NCBI RefSeq assembly: GCF_902505095.1
Contig: NZ_CABWIB010000001.1
Coordinates: forward strand, 820,688-884,687
Source: Oceanivirga miroungae
GTDB lineage: Bacteria; Fusobacteriota; Fusobacteriia; Fusobacteriales; Leptotrichiaceae
Reading direction: 5' to 3'
DNA: 64,000 nt
The translations under genes and the position numbers were made by a program. Positions 17,276 to 25,766 of this stretch are shown here, piece by piece. Positions within the stretch are counted from its first letter, which is position 1; each line of letters opens with the position of its first letter. Under the pieces are notes generated by a model. That model saw only the letters and a list, made by a program, of their open reading frames with translations, was not told the origin of the DNA and ran no database searches.

Positions 17276-18022
17276 TTAGATTTCTCCTTTATATACAAAT
17301 TTTGCTGGTCCTGTCATATATATTTTATTATCTTCTGATATTTCTATTTCTAGCTCTCCACCTAGTAATTTCACATTTACTATATTGTCTACTAGTCCCT
17401 TTTTATATGACATATATGCACTAGCACTTGCTCCTGTACCACATGCTAGAGTTATTCCAACTCCTCTTTCATGAGTCATTATTTCTATATTTTTTCTATC
17501 TTTCACTCTAACTAAATTAACATTTGTTCCATTTGGAAATAGCTTATTATCTTCTTCTAATTCATGACTATTTTCATTTAAAAAATCTTTTCCATATTTT
17601 TTTTCATCATCATAAATTAGTAAATGATGACATCCTGTAAAAACTGCATCAAAATTAATGTTTTCTAATAGAGGTTTATCAGTAAAATCTACTGTTGGCT
17701 CTCCCATATCTACTCTAAATTTATCTCCAACTTTTTTTATGTGCTTTATTCCAGATAATGTATCTATTTTAGAGAAATCTTCGCCTTTACTTTCTAAATA
17801 TGAGGCATAACATCTAATTCCATTACCACACATAGTAGCAATACTTCCGTCTTGGTTATAAAAATGCATATATGGTAATCCATTTTTTTTGCTATTAACT
17901 ATAATTCCATCAGCTCCAATTCCATAATGTCTATCACACAATAATCTTACTTCTTCTTTTGTTATATCTTTTTCTAGTATTATAAAGTCATTTCCTATTC
18001 CTTGATATTTTTCAAATTTCAC
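17276..18022 (-). CDS. dapF: Diaminopimelate epimerase
   Basis: 248 residues. It starts with the family signature FEKYQGIGNDFIIL and carries the two catalytic cysteines, in TMCGNGIRC and LACGTGASAS. The N- and C-terminal halves are the expected mirrored folds. It converts LL- to meso-diaminopimelate, the third residue of the stem peptide in diderms. It overlaps dapA by 4 bases (18019-18022) and is followed at once by asd. MurE at 25754-27175 carries the meso-DAP-specific DNPR motif, so the product is used in this same region. Confidence 0.95.
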   Translation of the reverse strand: MKFEKYQGIGNDFIILEKDITKEEVRLLCDRHYGIGADGIIVNSKKNGLPYMHFYNQDGSIATMCGNGIRCYASYLESKGEDFSKIDTLSGIKHIKKVGDKFRVDMGEPTVDFTDKPLLENINFDAVFTGCHHLLIYDDEKKYGKDFLNENSHELEEDNKLFPNGTNVNLVRVKDRKNIEIMTHERGVGITLACGTGASASAYMSYKKGLVDNIVNVKLLGGELEIEISEDNKIYMTGPAKFVYKGEI

Positions 18023-18891
18023 TGTATTAACCCCTTTTTTCTGAATAATTCTTTTAATGTATTAGTTGTATTCTCACTTGCATTTGCTAATGGTAATCTT
18101 ACATAGTTTTCACATAAGTCAAGTATACTCATTGCTTCTTTTACTGTTACTGGATTTCCTTCTATAAACATACTTCTACTTATTTCATATAAAAACTCAT
18201 GAATTTCATATTTTTTTTCATCATAAATGTAAAAGTCCGATAATATTTTTGGTAGTATATTAGATACAACTGATATTACTCCATCACACCCAATAACACT
18301 CATTGGCATTATTAAATGATCTTCTCCAGATAATATACTAATACTATCTTTACACTTTAGTTTTATATCTATCATTTGCTCTATTATTCCACTTGCTTCT
18401 TTTATAGCTACAATATTTTCTAACTTAGATAATGTGTAAGTTGTGTCAGCTAATATATTAACACCTGTTCTACTAGGTACATTATATATAACAATAGGTA
18501 TCCCTATTTCATTGATTTTTTCAAAATGCATAATTATACCTTTTTGTGTTGGCTTATTATAATATGGTGCGGAAACTAATATGGCATCTACTCCTAAACT
18601 TTTACATAATTTAGCATTTTCTAGAGCTTTTAGTGTTGAATTTGAGCTAGCTCCTGCTATTACTAAAACTCTTTTATTTACTTTTTTTACTACAAATTCA
18701 ATAACACTTTTATACTCATCGTTTGATAAGGTTGGAGTTTCTCCTGTTGTTCCACATACGACTATACCACTTACCTTATTTTCTATTTGAAATTCTATTA
18801 ATTTTTCTAATGCAATATAATCTATTTCATAATCCTTATTAAATGGCGTTACTATTGCTGTAAAAACCCCTTTTAATTTTAATTTAGTCAT
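18019..18891 (-). CDS. dapA: 4-hydroxy-tetrahydrodipicolinate synthase
   Basis: 290 residues from the ATG at 18891, preceded by GGGAG at 8 bases; a GTG three codons earlier has no ribosome site. Class I aldolase family: GTTGETPTL, the YNVPSRTG loop with the catalytic tyrosine, and the Schiff-base lysine in VAIKEASG. It condenses pyruvate and aspartate semialdehyde, the first step of the DAP branch. It heads the dapA-dapF-asd-ABC importer operon and is divergent from glmU. A palindrome overlaps its -10 box. No lysine-riboswitch-like structure is visible in the short leader. Confidence 0.95.
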   Translation of the reverse strand: MTKLKLKGVFTAIVTPFNKDYEIDYIALEKLIEFQIENKVSGIVVCGTTGETPTLSNDEYKSVIEFVVKKVNKRVLVIAGASSNSTLKALENAKLCKSLGVDAILVSAPYYNKPTQKGIIMHFEKINEIGIPIVIYNVPSRTGVNILADTTYTLSKLENIVAIKEASGIIEQMIDIKLKCKDSISILSGEDHLIMPMSVIGCDGVISVVSNILPKILSDFYIYDEKKYEIHEFLYEISRSMFIEGNPVTVKEAMSILDLCENYVRLPLANASENTTNTLKELFRKKGLIQ

Positions 18892-18920
18892 CCTGCTCAC
18901 TCCCTAAATATATATAGACT

Positions 18921-18939
18921 ATTATACCATATTTGGTAT
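18921..18939 (-). promoter_or_regulatory. dapA -10 box overlapped by a 16-base palindrome
   Basis: Minus strand TATAAT at 18921-18926; the -35 is weak. ATACCA-TATT-TGGTAT (18924-18939) is a perfect inverted repeat overlapping it, a plausible repressor site. Which regulator binds is unknown. Confidence 0.5.
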
Positions 18940-18983
18940 CAATTTCATATAAAAAAAGAGTACAAAAAAAAAATGAAAAATGA

Positions 18984-18989
18984 TATAAT
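18984..18989 (+). promoter_or_regulatory. Extended -10 promoter of glmU
   Basis: TGATATAAT gives an extended -10 (TG-N-TATAAT) with no good -35; the ATG is 27 bases further on, behind AGGAGG. Confidence 0.6.
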
Positions 18990-19015
18990 AAGAAAAACGA
19001 TTTATAGGAGGCAAA

Positions 19016-20344
19016 ATGTTATCACTTATACTAGCAGCAGGCAAAGGAACTCGTATGAAATCTAATTTGCCAAAAGTACTGCATTTAGTTAATGGTAAAA
19101 CTATGCTTGAAGTTGTTATGGACAATACAAAAGTATTTGGAGATAATCTAGTAATTCTAGGGCATAAAAAGGAACTTATACTAGAAAAATATCCTGATAT
19201 TAACTATGTTGTACAAGAACAGCAACTTGGAACAGGGCATGCAATACTAATTGCTAAAGAAAAAATAAAAAATTATAGTGAAGTATTAATTACTTATGCA
19301 GATGGGCCTTTACTAAAGAAAGATACTATTTCTCAAATGATAGCTAAATTTAACAATGAATCATTAGATTCAGTTATGTTAAGCTCAGTTGTAGATGATC
19401 CTACTAACTATGGTAGACTTATTAAAGACGGAGAAAATGTATTAGAAATAAAAGAAGAAATTGATGCTACTTTAGAAGAAAAAAAGATAAACGAAATAAA
19501 TGTTGGTGTTTATTTATTTAAAACTTCTGCTTTACTATCTGTTATTGACAAGTTAGATAATAATAACAAAAAAAATGAATATTATTTAACTGATGTTATA
19601 AAACTATTAAATCAAAATAACTATAAGACAAAATCAATTATTTTAAATGATAAAAATGAAATGCTAGGCGTTAATTCTAAAAAGGAATTGTCTTATGCAT
19701 CTTCTATTTTAAGACAAAGAAAATTAGATAAACTAATGTCTGATGGAGTAATAATTATAGACCCTATGTCTACATATATTGAAGAAGATGTAGAAATAGG
19801 AATGGATACTACGATATATCCACAAACAATAATACAAGGTAAAACAAAAATTGGTTCTAACTCTACAATATACTCTTCTAGGATAATAGAAAGTAATATT
19901 GGAAATAATGTAGTTATTGATAACTCTGTTATTGAATATTCAAATATAGAATCAAATGTAACAATTGGGCCTTATGCTCATTTAAGACCAAATGCTAATT
20001 TAAAAGAAAATGTACATATTGGAAATTTTGTGGAAATTAAAAATTCTACTATAGAAAATTCTACAAAGATTGGTCATTTAAGCTATATAGGAGATAGTAT
20101 TGTTGGATATAATACAAATATAGGGGCTGGAACTATTACTTGTAACTATGATGGACATAAGAAAAATAAGACATTTATAGGAAATAATTCATTTATTGGT
20201 AGTAATTCTATACTAGTTGCTCCAGTAACACTTGGAAATCAAGTTTTAACTGCTGCTGGTTCTGTAATAACTAAAGATGTTGATGATAAAAAACTTGCCT
20301 TTGGTAGATCAAGACAAGTCGTATTAAATAGAAAAGATATATAA
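19016..20344 (+). CDS. glmU: Bifunctional UDP-GlcNAc pyrophosphorylase / glucosamine-1-P acetyltransferase
   Basis: 442 residues (usual about 455). The N-terminal uridylyltransferase half shows LAAGKGTRMKSNLPKVLH, the QLGTGHA and TYADGPLL motifs. From about residue 250 there is a left-handed beta-helix of hexapeptide repeats, with RPNANLKENVHIGNFVEIKN and NYDGHKKNKT near the acetyl-CoA site. It makes UDP-GlcNAc for peptidoglycan and lipopolysaccharide. AGGAGG lies 5 bases before the ATG. First gene of the plus-strand operon glmU-prs-tsaC; glmU-prs adjacency is common in bacteria. Confidence 0.95.
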   Translation: MLSLILAAGKGTRMKSNLPKVLHLVNGKTMLEVVMDNTKVFGDNLVILGHKKELILEKYPDINYVVQEQQLGTGHAILIAKEKIKNYSEVLITYADGPLLKKDTISQMIAKFNNESLDSVMLSSVVDDPTNYGRLIKDGENVLEIKEEIDATLEEKKINEINVGVYLFKTSALLSVIDKLDNNNKKNEYYLTDVIKLLNQNNYKTKSIILNDKNEMLGVNSKKELSYASSILRQRKLDKLMSDGVIIIDPMSTYIEEDVEIGMDTTIYPQTIIQGKTKIGSNSTIYSSRIIESNIGNNVVIDNSVIEYSNIESNVTIGPYAHLRPNANLKENVHIGNFVEIKNSTIENSTKIGHLSYIGDSIVGYNTNIGAGTITCNYDGHKKNKTFIGNNSFIGSNSILVAPVTLGNQVLTAAGSVITKDVDDKKLAFGRSRQVVLNRKDI

Positions 20345-20359
20345 GAAAGTGAGTTGGGT

Positions 20360-21343
20360 ATGAAAGAAGAAAACAACATTAAAATTTTTTCTGGTTCAGC
20401 AAGTACTGAACTAGCTAAAAAAATAGCTAAGAATTTAGGTATTCCATTATCAAAAAGTGAGATTATTCATTTTGCTGATGGTGAAACTTTTGCGAAATCA
20501 GATACTACTGTTAGAGGGGATAAAGTATTTATTATTCAATCTACTTCTACTCCAGTAAATGAAAATATAATGGAGCTACTAGTTTTCATAGACTCTTTAA
20601 AAAGAGCTTCTGCTAAAGAAATAGTTGCAGTTGTTCCTTATTATGGTTATGCAAGACAAGATAGAAAAGCTCATCCGCGTGAGCCAATTACAGCTAAATT
20701 AGTAGCAGATTTACTAACAACAGCAGGTGCTACAAGAGTTGTAACAATGGATCTACACGCAAGACAAATACAAGGTTTTTTCAACATCCCAGTTGATCAC
20801 ATGGAAGCATTACCTATATTTGCAGAATACTTCTTAACTGCTGGATTCTCACCTGAAGATACAGTTGTAGTATCGCCTGATATTGGTGGAGTTAAAAGAG
20901 CAAGAGCATTAGCTACTTGGTTACACTCTCCACTTGCAATTATAGATAAAAGAAGGCCTAAACCAAATGTATCTGAGGTTATGAATTTAATTGGAGATGT
21001 AAAAGGTAAAAAAGCAATAATTATAGACGATTTAATAGATACTGCTGGTACTATTTGTAATGCAGCTGATGCCTTAAAAAAATTTGGCGCTAAAGAAGTT
21101 TACGTATGTGCTACTCACCCAGTTTTTTCAGGGCCTGCAAAAGAAAGATTACAAAATTCTGTTGCTAAAAAAGTAATAGTTTCTGATTCTATTGAATTAC
21201 CTGAAGATAAGAAATTTGAAAAATTAGAAATAGTTTCTTGTGCTGATATACTATCAGAAACAATAGAAAGAATATATAAAGATATTGCTATTAGTGGATT
21301 ATTTGAAATACCAAAAGAAATTGAGGTAAAACTAAATGACTAA
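20360..21343 (+). CDS. prs: Ribose-phosphate pyrophosphokinase
   Basis: About 327 residues from the ATG at 20360; a TTG two codons earlier is less likely. Motifs: FADGETFAKS, the catalytic flexible loop YGYARQDRKAHPREPIT, and the PRPP-binding IIIDDLIDTAGTI. It makes phosphoribosyl pyrophosphate from ribose-5-phosphate and ATP, for nucleotide synthesis and salvage. It follows glmU by 15 bases and overlaps tsaC by 8. RpiB, which supplies ribose-5-phosphate, is encoded at 46665-47099. Length and motifs are ordinary. Confidence 0.96.
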   Translation: MKEENNIKIFSGSASTELAKKIAKNLGIPLSKSEIIHFADGETFAKSDTTVRGDKVFIIQSTSTPVNENIMELLVFIDSLKRASAKEIVAVVPYYGYARQDRKAHPREPITAKLVADLLTTAGATRVVTMDLHARQIQGFFNIPVDHMEALPIFAEYFLTAGFSPEDTVVVSPDIGGVKRARALATWLHSPLAIIDKRRPKPNVSEVMNLIGDVKGKKAIIIDDLIDTAGTICNAADALKKFGAKEVYVCATHPVFSGPAKERLQNSVAKKVIVSDSIELPEDKKFEKLEIVSCADILSETIERIYKDIAISGLFEIPKEIEVKLND

Positions 21344-21920
21344 TTCTAAGATTGAAAGTATTTTAAATGGGGAGCTTGTAATTTTTCCCACTGATACTGT
21401 TTATGGTCTTGGAGCTATTGCTGAAAAAAAGGCAATAGAAAAGATTTATGCTATAAAAAAAAGAGATAAATCAAAAAAAATAATAGCGCTAATATCTAAT
21501 ATAGATAAAATAAAAGAAATAACAGATGAGAAAATTGATGAAAATATTTTAAAGACATTTTTTCCAGGTCCACTTACTATTATTACCAAATCTAATGATA
21601 AATTTAAAGATTTAGTAGGTGATACTGTTGGTATTAGAATGCCTAATTCTAAAATTAGTTTAGAAATTATTGAAGCTTGTGGTGGAATACTAATGACTAC
21701 TAGCGCTAATATTTCTGGTGAGCCTTCTGCTTCTACTAAGGAAGAATTATCTAAAACTTTACTTGAAAATGTTAAAAATATATTCTATACTAATAATGTC
21801 CTATCTGGGATTCCTTCTACTATAGTATCGTATATTGATAAAAATTATGAACTTATAAGAGAAGGTGAAATAAAATATATAGACATACTAAAAGTTGGAG
21901 GAAAAATAAATGAAATCTAA
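21336..21920 (+). CDS. tsaC: L-threonylcarbamoyladenylate synthase (Sua5/YrdC family)
   Basis: 194 residues, the short YrdC-only form without the Sua5 extension. Motifs: VIFPTDTVYGLGAIA, KKRDKSKKI, GPLTIITK and the SANISGEPS loop near the active site. It makes threonylcarbamoyl-AMP, the donor for the t6A37 modification of ANN-reading tRNAs. Its partner TsaD is encoded at 44521-45522. The start overlaps prs by 8 bases and the end overlaps the next gene by 11, so translation is coupled. Confidence 0.93.
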   Translation: MTNSKIESILNGELVIFPTDTVYGLGAIAEKKAIEKIYAIKKRDKSKKIIALISNIDKIKEITDEKIDENILKTFFPGPLTIITKSNDKFKDLVGDTVGIRMPNSKISLEIIEACGGILMTTSANISGEPSASTKEELSKTLLENVKNIFYTNNVLSGIPSTIVSYIDKNYELIREGEIKYIDILKVGGKINEI

Positions 21921-22380
21921 AATGGTAAATCCTAATTCCGTAACTGATATGGAAATTATGAATATTAAAAATCAAGCTAAAATGACTCAAGTTCTACAAA
22001 AAGTAGGGCGTGGACGTAGAAAAGTTGAAGTTTACTTATCAAAAACTTCTCAAAAATTTATAGAACAATTAGCAACTGAGCTAAAAAAACAAATGGCAAT
22101 TTATGACAAAAAAATGCCTAATATATTTGATTTTTTTGATTATATTATCAAATGTGTTCATGTTGAAAAAAGACAAAAAAGAGAAAAATATAAAAAGATA
22201 ATGTTATCTTATGATGAAAAAGATTTCCTAGATATGCAAATAAAAGGTACTTTAGAAGAATTAGAAAGACAGAAAAAAGCTCTTAAATGGTATAACATAA
22301 TTAAAAAAATTGCTTTTTCTTCTGTAAAAAAACAAAACGAATTCTTATTAAACGAAATTAGAGGAAATATAAAGAAATAG
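21910..22380 (+). CDS. Conserved small basic protein of unknown function
   Basis: 156 residues, rich in lysine and arginine, predicted mostly helical with no signal peptide or membrane segment. A GRGRRKVEVYLSKTSQKFIEQL stretch (split at residues about 34-55) and a C-terminal helix KKQNEFLLNEIRG stand out. Overlap with tsaC and the tight operon mean it is real and co-expressed. The charge suggests contact with RNA or DNA, but I recognise no family. It ends at a strong terminator shared with the convergent hydrolase gene. Confidence 0.75.
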   Translation: MKSKMVNPNSVTDMEIMNIKNQAKMTQVLQKVGRGRRKVEVYLSKTSQKFIEQLATELKKQMAIYDKKMPNIFDFFDYIIKCVHVEKRQKREKYKKIMLSYDEKDFLDMQIKGTLEELERQKKALKWYNIIKKIAFSSVKKQNEFLLNEIRGNIKK

Positions 22381-22405
22381 GTGGAGATTACTCCACCTTT
22401 TTTAA
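22380..22405. terminator. Bidirectional terminator between convergent operons
   Basis: GGTGGAG-ATTA-CTCCACC followed by T6 on the plus strand. The stem overlaps the last codons and stop of the minus-strand hydrolase gene. Confidence 0.85.
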
Positions 22406-23317
22406 AAACTTACTTATAATATCCCAATATTCTTTTTCATATACAAAATATGCCTTAACATGTTTTACATCTTTGAATGTATGTACTTCTTTTTTAAAGT
22501 TACCATATTTTATCATTTCATTTAAGTTATCTATTGGTACAAATGTATCTTTTTCGCCATGTAAAAATAGTCCTGGTATTTTATTATCTTCTAGTGCTTT
22601 TTTAGCATCTACATCTTTAAAATAAAAGCCTGCCCTTATTTTTGTAATAGTTGACGCTAAATTTAGTAATGGGAATTTACTTAGCTTATAGTTTTTCTTT
22701 AATTGATAAGTGTATAATTTATCTAATGATATATACCCACTATCTTCTATAAATGCTACTACATTTTTAGTTAAATTCTCATCTAGTGAATTTAATACAG
22801 TTGCTGCTCCCATACTAACACCAAATAAAATTATTTTAGACTCCTTATTTTCGCTACTTATTAACTTTACCCACTTAGCTAGATCTTTTGAATCATATGA
22901 TCCCATAGTATAAAAATCATTTTTACTCTTACCGTGTCCTAATAAATCAGGAAATAGTACATTATATCCTAAATCATAAAAATGTCTTATAAATGTTGCC
23001 ATTGCATGTCCATTTCTACTATAACCATGCACAGTTATAATCCATTTATTAGCTTCCTTATTTCTTAACTCATAAGCATATATGTCTTTATTTAATACTG
23101 ATTTTATTTTTCTTTCTTTAACATTTTGTTTTTTTAACCATTCATAATTTTCTTCATACTTAGTATCTTCTATATCTTTTTCTACATCTTGCTCTCTAAC
23201 ACTTGTTTTAGTATTAACATTAAGTGCAACATTATATAAATGATTTGCTGCAAATACTGAGCCTAGTAAAATTATAGTAATGGTAGTTAAAAGGATTTTT
23301 AATTTTTTGTTTTTCAT
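22388..23317 (-). CDS. Membrane-anchored alpha/beta hydrolase
   Basis: 309 residues. One N-terminal hydrophobic helix (about residues 8-24) acts as signal anchor. The hydrolase fold shows the oxyanion-region HGYSRNGHA, LFPDLLGHGKS, nucleophile elbow GVSMGAA, the acid in FLHGEKDTFVP and a histidine in KHVKAY, so the Ser-Asp-His triad is complete. The closest general type is the YqkD/extracytoplasmic esterase group; substrate unknown. Last gene of the proS-murE-S66-dapH-ylmH run, 9 bases behind ylmH. Envelope location fits the wall-related neighbours. Confidence 0.85.
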   Translation of the reverse strand: MKNKKLKILLTTITIILLGSVFAANHLYNVALNVNTKTSVREQDVEKDIEDTKYEENYEWLKKQNVKERKIKSVLNKDIYAYELRNKEANKWIITVHGYSRNGHAMATFIRHFYDLGYNVLFPDLLGHGKSKNDFYTMGSYDSKDLAKWVKLISSENKESKIILFGVSMGAATVLNSLDENLTKNVVAFIEDSGYISLDKLYTYQLKKNYKLSKFPLLNLASTITKIRAGFYFKDVDAKKALEDNKIPGLFLHGEKDTFVPIDNLNEMIKYGNFKKEVHTFKDVKHVKAYFVYEKEYWDIISKFLKKVE

Positions 23318-23326
23318 TTGCCTCCT

Positions 23327-24031
23327 TTAAATAAACTGCTTTACTCTTATTACAAACTTCCCTTTTTTACTTTGTTTTATAACTGATTCATATATATATC
23401 TACCATATTTTTTTATTGAGATAATGCTATTTTCTTTCACTTCTTTTGAATAGTCTAATACTTCTTCATAATCAAGGCTTACTCCACCTAAAAGTATATA
23501 TTCTTTAGTTTTTTCACGACTTAGATTAGTTATTTTAGCCACAATACTATCTAACCTAATAGAAGATACTGTATATTCTTTTATTTCATATTTAAAGTCT
23601 AATTCAAGTTCTTCTTCTATTACTGATATATAGGCTGTATTTTTAGAAACCTTGTCAAGATTTAAAACTATATCTAAAACCTTATTTGAAACATATACAT
23701 AAGCTATATTATCTTCTACAAATATATCTCCTATATATTTTCTATCTATATTAAGTGACATTATAGAGCCTAGAAAATCTTTATTACTAAGCTCTTTAAA
23801 TTTATTACTAACTTCTATTTTAACTAAACTAATTGGGAATGCAACTAAATCCTCTTGATATTCTGGTACAAAGGCTAACATTTTTCTAAGCCTTCCTTTT
23901 TTGAATATTTTTATTTCCTTATACTTTTCACCTAATTTTTTATACTCATTAGGTGTTAAAAAATCCGTGTAGTTTATATATGAATAATTAATTGTATCAT
24001 TTAATAGTTCTTTTACTCTATCAGATAACAT
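23327..24031 (-). CDS. ylmH: YlmH-type S4 RNA-binding protein
   Basis: 234 residues. The N-terminal half has YTDFLTPNEYKKLGEKY and a YlmH-like domain; the C-terminal S4 domain (about 165-230) reads SSIRLDSIVAKITNLSREKT, then VSLDYEEVLDYSKEVKE. In Gram-positive bacteria YlmH lies in the division/cell-wall cluster, and it has been linked to rescue of stalled ribosomes. Here it overlaps dapH by 1 base in a wall-precursor operon. The family call is good; exact role in this organism is inference. Confidence 0.85.
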   Translation of the reverse strand: MLSDRVKELLNDTINYSYINYTDFLTPNEYKKLGEKYKEIKIFKKGRLRKMLAFVPEYQEDLVAFPISLVKIEVSNKFKELSNKDFLGSIMSLNIDRKYIGDIFVEDNIAYVYVSNKVLDIVLNLDKVSKNTAYISVIEEELELDFKYEIKEYTVSSIRLDSIVAKITNLSREKTKEYILLGGVSLDYEEVLDYSKEVKENSIISIKKYGRYIYESVIKQSKKGKFVIRVKQFI

Positions 24032-24720
24032 TATCTTAACTCATCTAATATCTCTGTTTTACTTAAAGTTTTACCGTCAACTTTTTTTATTATTCTAGCT
24101 GGTGTTCCTGCTACAACAACAGACTCTGGTACATCTTTTGTAACTATACTTCCTGCTGCTACTACTGAATTTTTACCAACTCTAACTCCTTCTAATACAA
24201 CAGCATTAGCTCCAATTACAACATTATCTTCTATTACTACTGGATTAGCACTAGGCGGCTCTATAACTCCTGCTAGGACTGTTCCTGCTCCTATGTGGCA
24301 ATTTTTACCAACTACAGCACGTCCTCCCATTACAACACCCATATCTATCATAGATTTTTCTCCAATTTTAGCACCAATGTTAATGATAGCACCCATCATT
24401 ATTACTGCACTTTTACCAATTTCTACCTTATCTCTTATTATTGCACCTGGTTCTATTCTAGCATCTATTTCTTTAATATCTAACATAGGAACTCCAGAAT
24501 TTCTTCTGTCATTTTCTAGTTTATAGTTTTTTAAATTATTTTCTTTAATTATTTTTTTAATATCTTCATAATCACCAATTATATACTTTAAATCTTTTCC
24601 AATTACTTGTAAATTATATGTATTTTTAACATTTTCATCTGTTATTAAAGTACAAGGTGTAACTTTTTTAGCATTTGCTATAAAAGATATAATCTCTTTT
24701 GATTTTTCTAATTCTGTCAT
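24031..24720 (-). CDS. dapH: Tetrahydrodipicolinate N-acetyltransferase
   Basis: 229 residues. An N-terminal helical domain is followed by a left-handed beta-helix of hexapeptide repeats (about 85-215) with [36 protein letters not shown] and [20 protein letters not shown]; the last is diagnostic for DapH. It acetylates tetrahydrodipicolinate, so this organism uses the acetylase branch to meso-DAP. The other DAP genes dapA and dapF are in the 17276-18891 operon; this one sits with murE, the enzyme that consumes meso-DAP. Coupled by 1-base overlaps to both neighbours. Confidence 0.93.
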   Translation of the reverse strand: MTELEKSKEIISFIANAKKVTPCTLITDENVKNTYNLQVIGKDLKYIIGDYEDIKKIIKENNLKNYKLENDRRNSGVPMLDIKEIDARIEPGAIIRDKVEIGKSAVIMMGAIINIGAKIGEKSMIDMGVVMGGRAVVGKNCHIGAGTVLAGVIEPPSANPVVIEDNVVIGANAVVLEGVRVGKNSVVAAGSIVTKDVPESVVVAGTPARIIKKVDGKTLSKTEILDELR

Positions 24721-25766
24721 TATATTCTCCCTATTTTTATTTTATTGTTTTCTAAATCAACATGACACATCGCATCATACTGCATTATCATATGAGGATA
24801 ACTATGCCCAAAATTTAAGTTATACGCTATATTTATATCTCTATCTTTAAATACTTCTAAATATACCTTTTTATATTCCTCATAATACATCTCATCTTGC
24901 GGTTTACCTATTAAAAGTCCATTTATATTATCAAAAAATCCGTATTCTTTTAATAATTCTAAATTAAATTTAAGCTGTTCTTTAGATATTTTATTCTCAC
25001 TAGTTTCTAAAAATACAATTTTTTCTTTATTATCCTTTGGAATAATTCCATACTTACTATTAACTAAATATACATCACTAAAATTCTTTTCATCTAAATA
25101 TCTACATATCGATTCTATACAGCCTCCAATTAATCTACCACTAAAGACTTTATTCCCTTTTAACAACTCATAGCCTCTTAGCTCTTTGTGTTTTACTCTA
25201 GGAATATTTAGCTGTTTTTTAGAAAAATCTTTTCTTTCTTCATACCAATATTTAGATGGGCTATATATAAATTCATTTTCAGTAAAAAGATTATATAAGG
25301 CATTTTTACTGTACTCTAGCATATCTAAATCTAATTCAGAAATATCTGTTAGTATTGACTGACCATAAAAGCTACTAAGACCTAATTTATTTAACATTAG
25401 ATGATTGGTTGTTGTATCAGAATATCCCATGAAAAACTTTTTATTATTTTTTATTATATCTACATATTCCTTATTTTCTAATATATACTCTACTGTTTTA
25501 TATGTATCAACTCCACCAATGGCAGTTATTATTCCTTTTATAGTTTTATCAGAAAAAGCTTTAATTAAATCTTCTACTTTTAAAATGGGATTTGCTTCTA
25601 ATTCTTTTATACCTTTTAAACTATTTGGCATAAATACTGGTATTAAACCTAATTCTTCTAATCTTTTTTTAGCTAAGTCTACTTGATGAGAACAAAAGCT
25701 CTCACCTAATATCCCGCTTGATAAACTAACTATTGCTATTTTATCCCCTTTATTTAACTTAAACAC
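24720..25766 (-). CDS. Peptidase S66 (LD-carboxypeptidase / MccF-like)
   Basis: 348 residues. Peptidase S66 features are visible: AIVSLSSG near the N-terminus, [12 protein letters not shown], the nucleophile serine in GYSDTT, GGCIES, the glutamate in FLETSE and the histidine in FGHSYPH. Members either cleave the D-Ala from muropeptide tetrapeptides (LdcA, wall recycling) or destroy microcin C-type nucleotide peptides (MccF). Its place between murE (13-base overlap) and dapH favours muropeptide recycling, feeding tripeptide back to wall synthesis. No signal peptide, so it is cytoplasmic. Confidence 0.88.
   Translation of the reverse strand: MFKLNKGDKIAIVSLSSGILGESFCSHQVDLAKKRLEELGLIPVFMPNSLKGIKELEANPILKVEDLIKAFSDKTIKGIITAIGGVDTYKTVEYILENKEYVDIIKNNKKFFMGYSDTTTNHLMLNKLGLSSFYGQSILTDISELDLDMLEYSKNALYNLFTENEFIYSPSKYWYEERKDFSKKQLNIPRVKHKELRGYELLKGNKVFSGRLIGGCIESICRYLDEKNFSDVYLVNSKYGIIPKDNKEKIVFLETSENKISKEQLKFNLELLKEYGFFDNINGLLIGKPQDEMYYEEYKKVYLEVFKDRDINIAYNLNFGHSYPHMIMQYDAMCHVDLENNKIKIGRI

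Noticed and set aside
18892-18960. Lysine riboswitch upstream of dapA
   Set aside because: The leader after the -10 box is only about 30 bases, too short for a lysine riboswitch; only a palindrome is seen.
18922-19125. Small minus-strand reading frame between dapA and glmU
   Set aside because: It overlaps the start of glmU and both promoters and has no recognisable product.
24293-24526. Two overlapping plus-strand reading frames inside dapH
   Set aside because: They are shadows of the hexapeptide-repeat coding sequence, with no translation signals.
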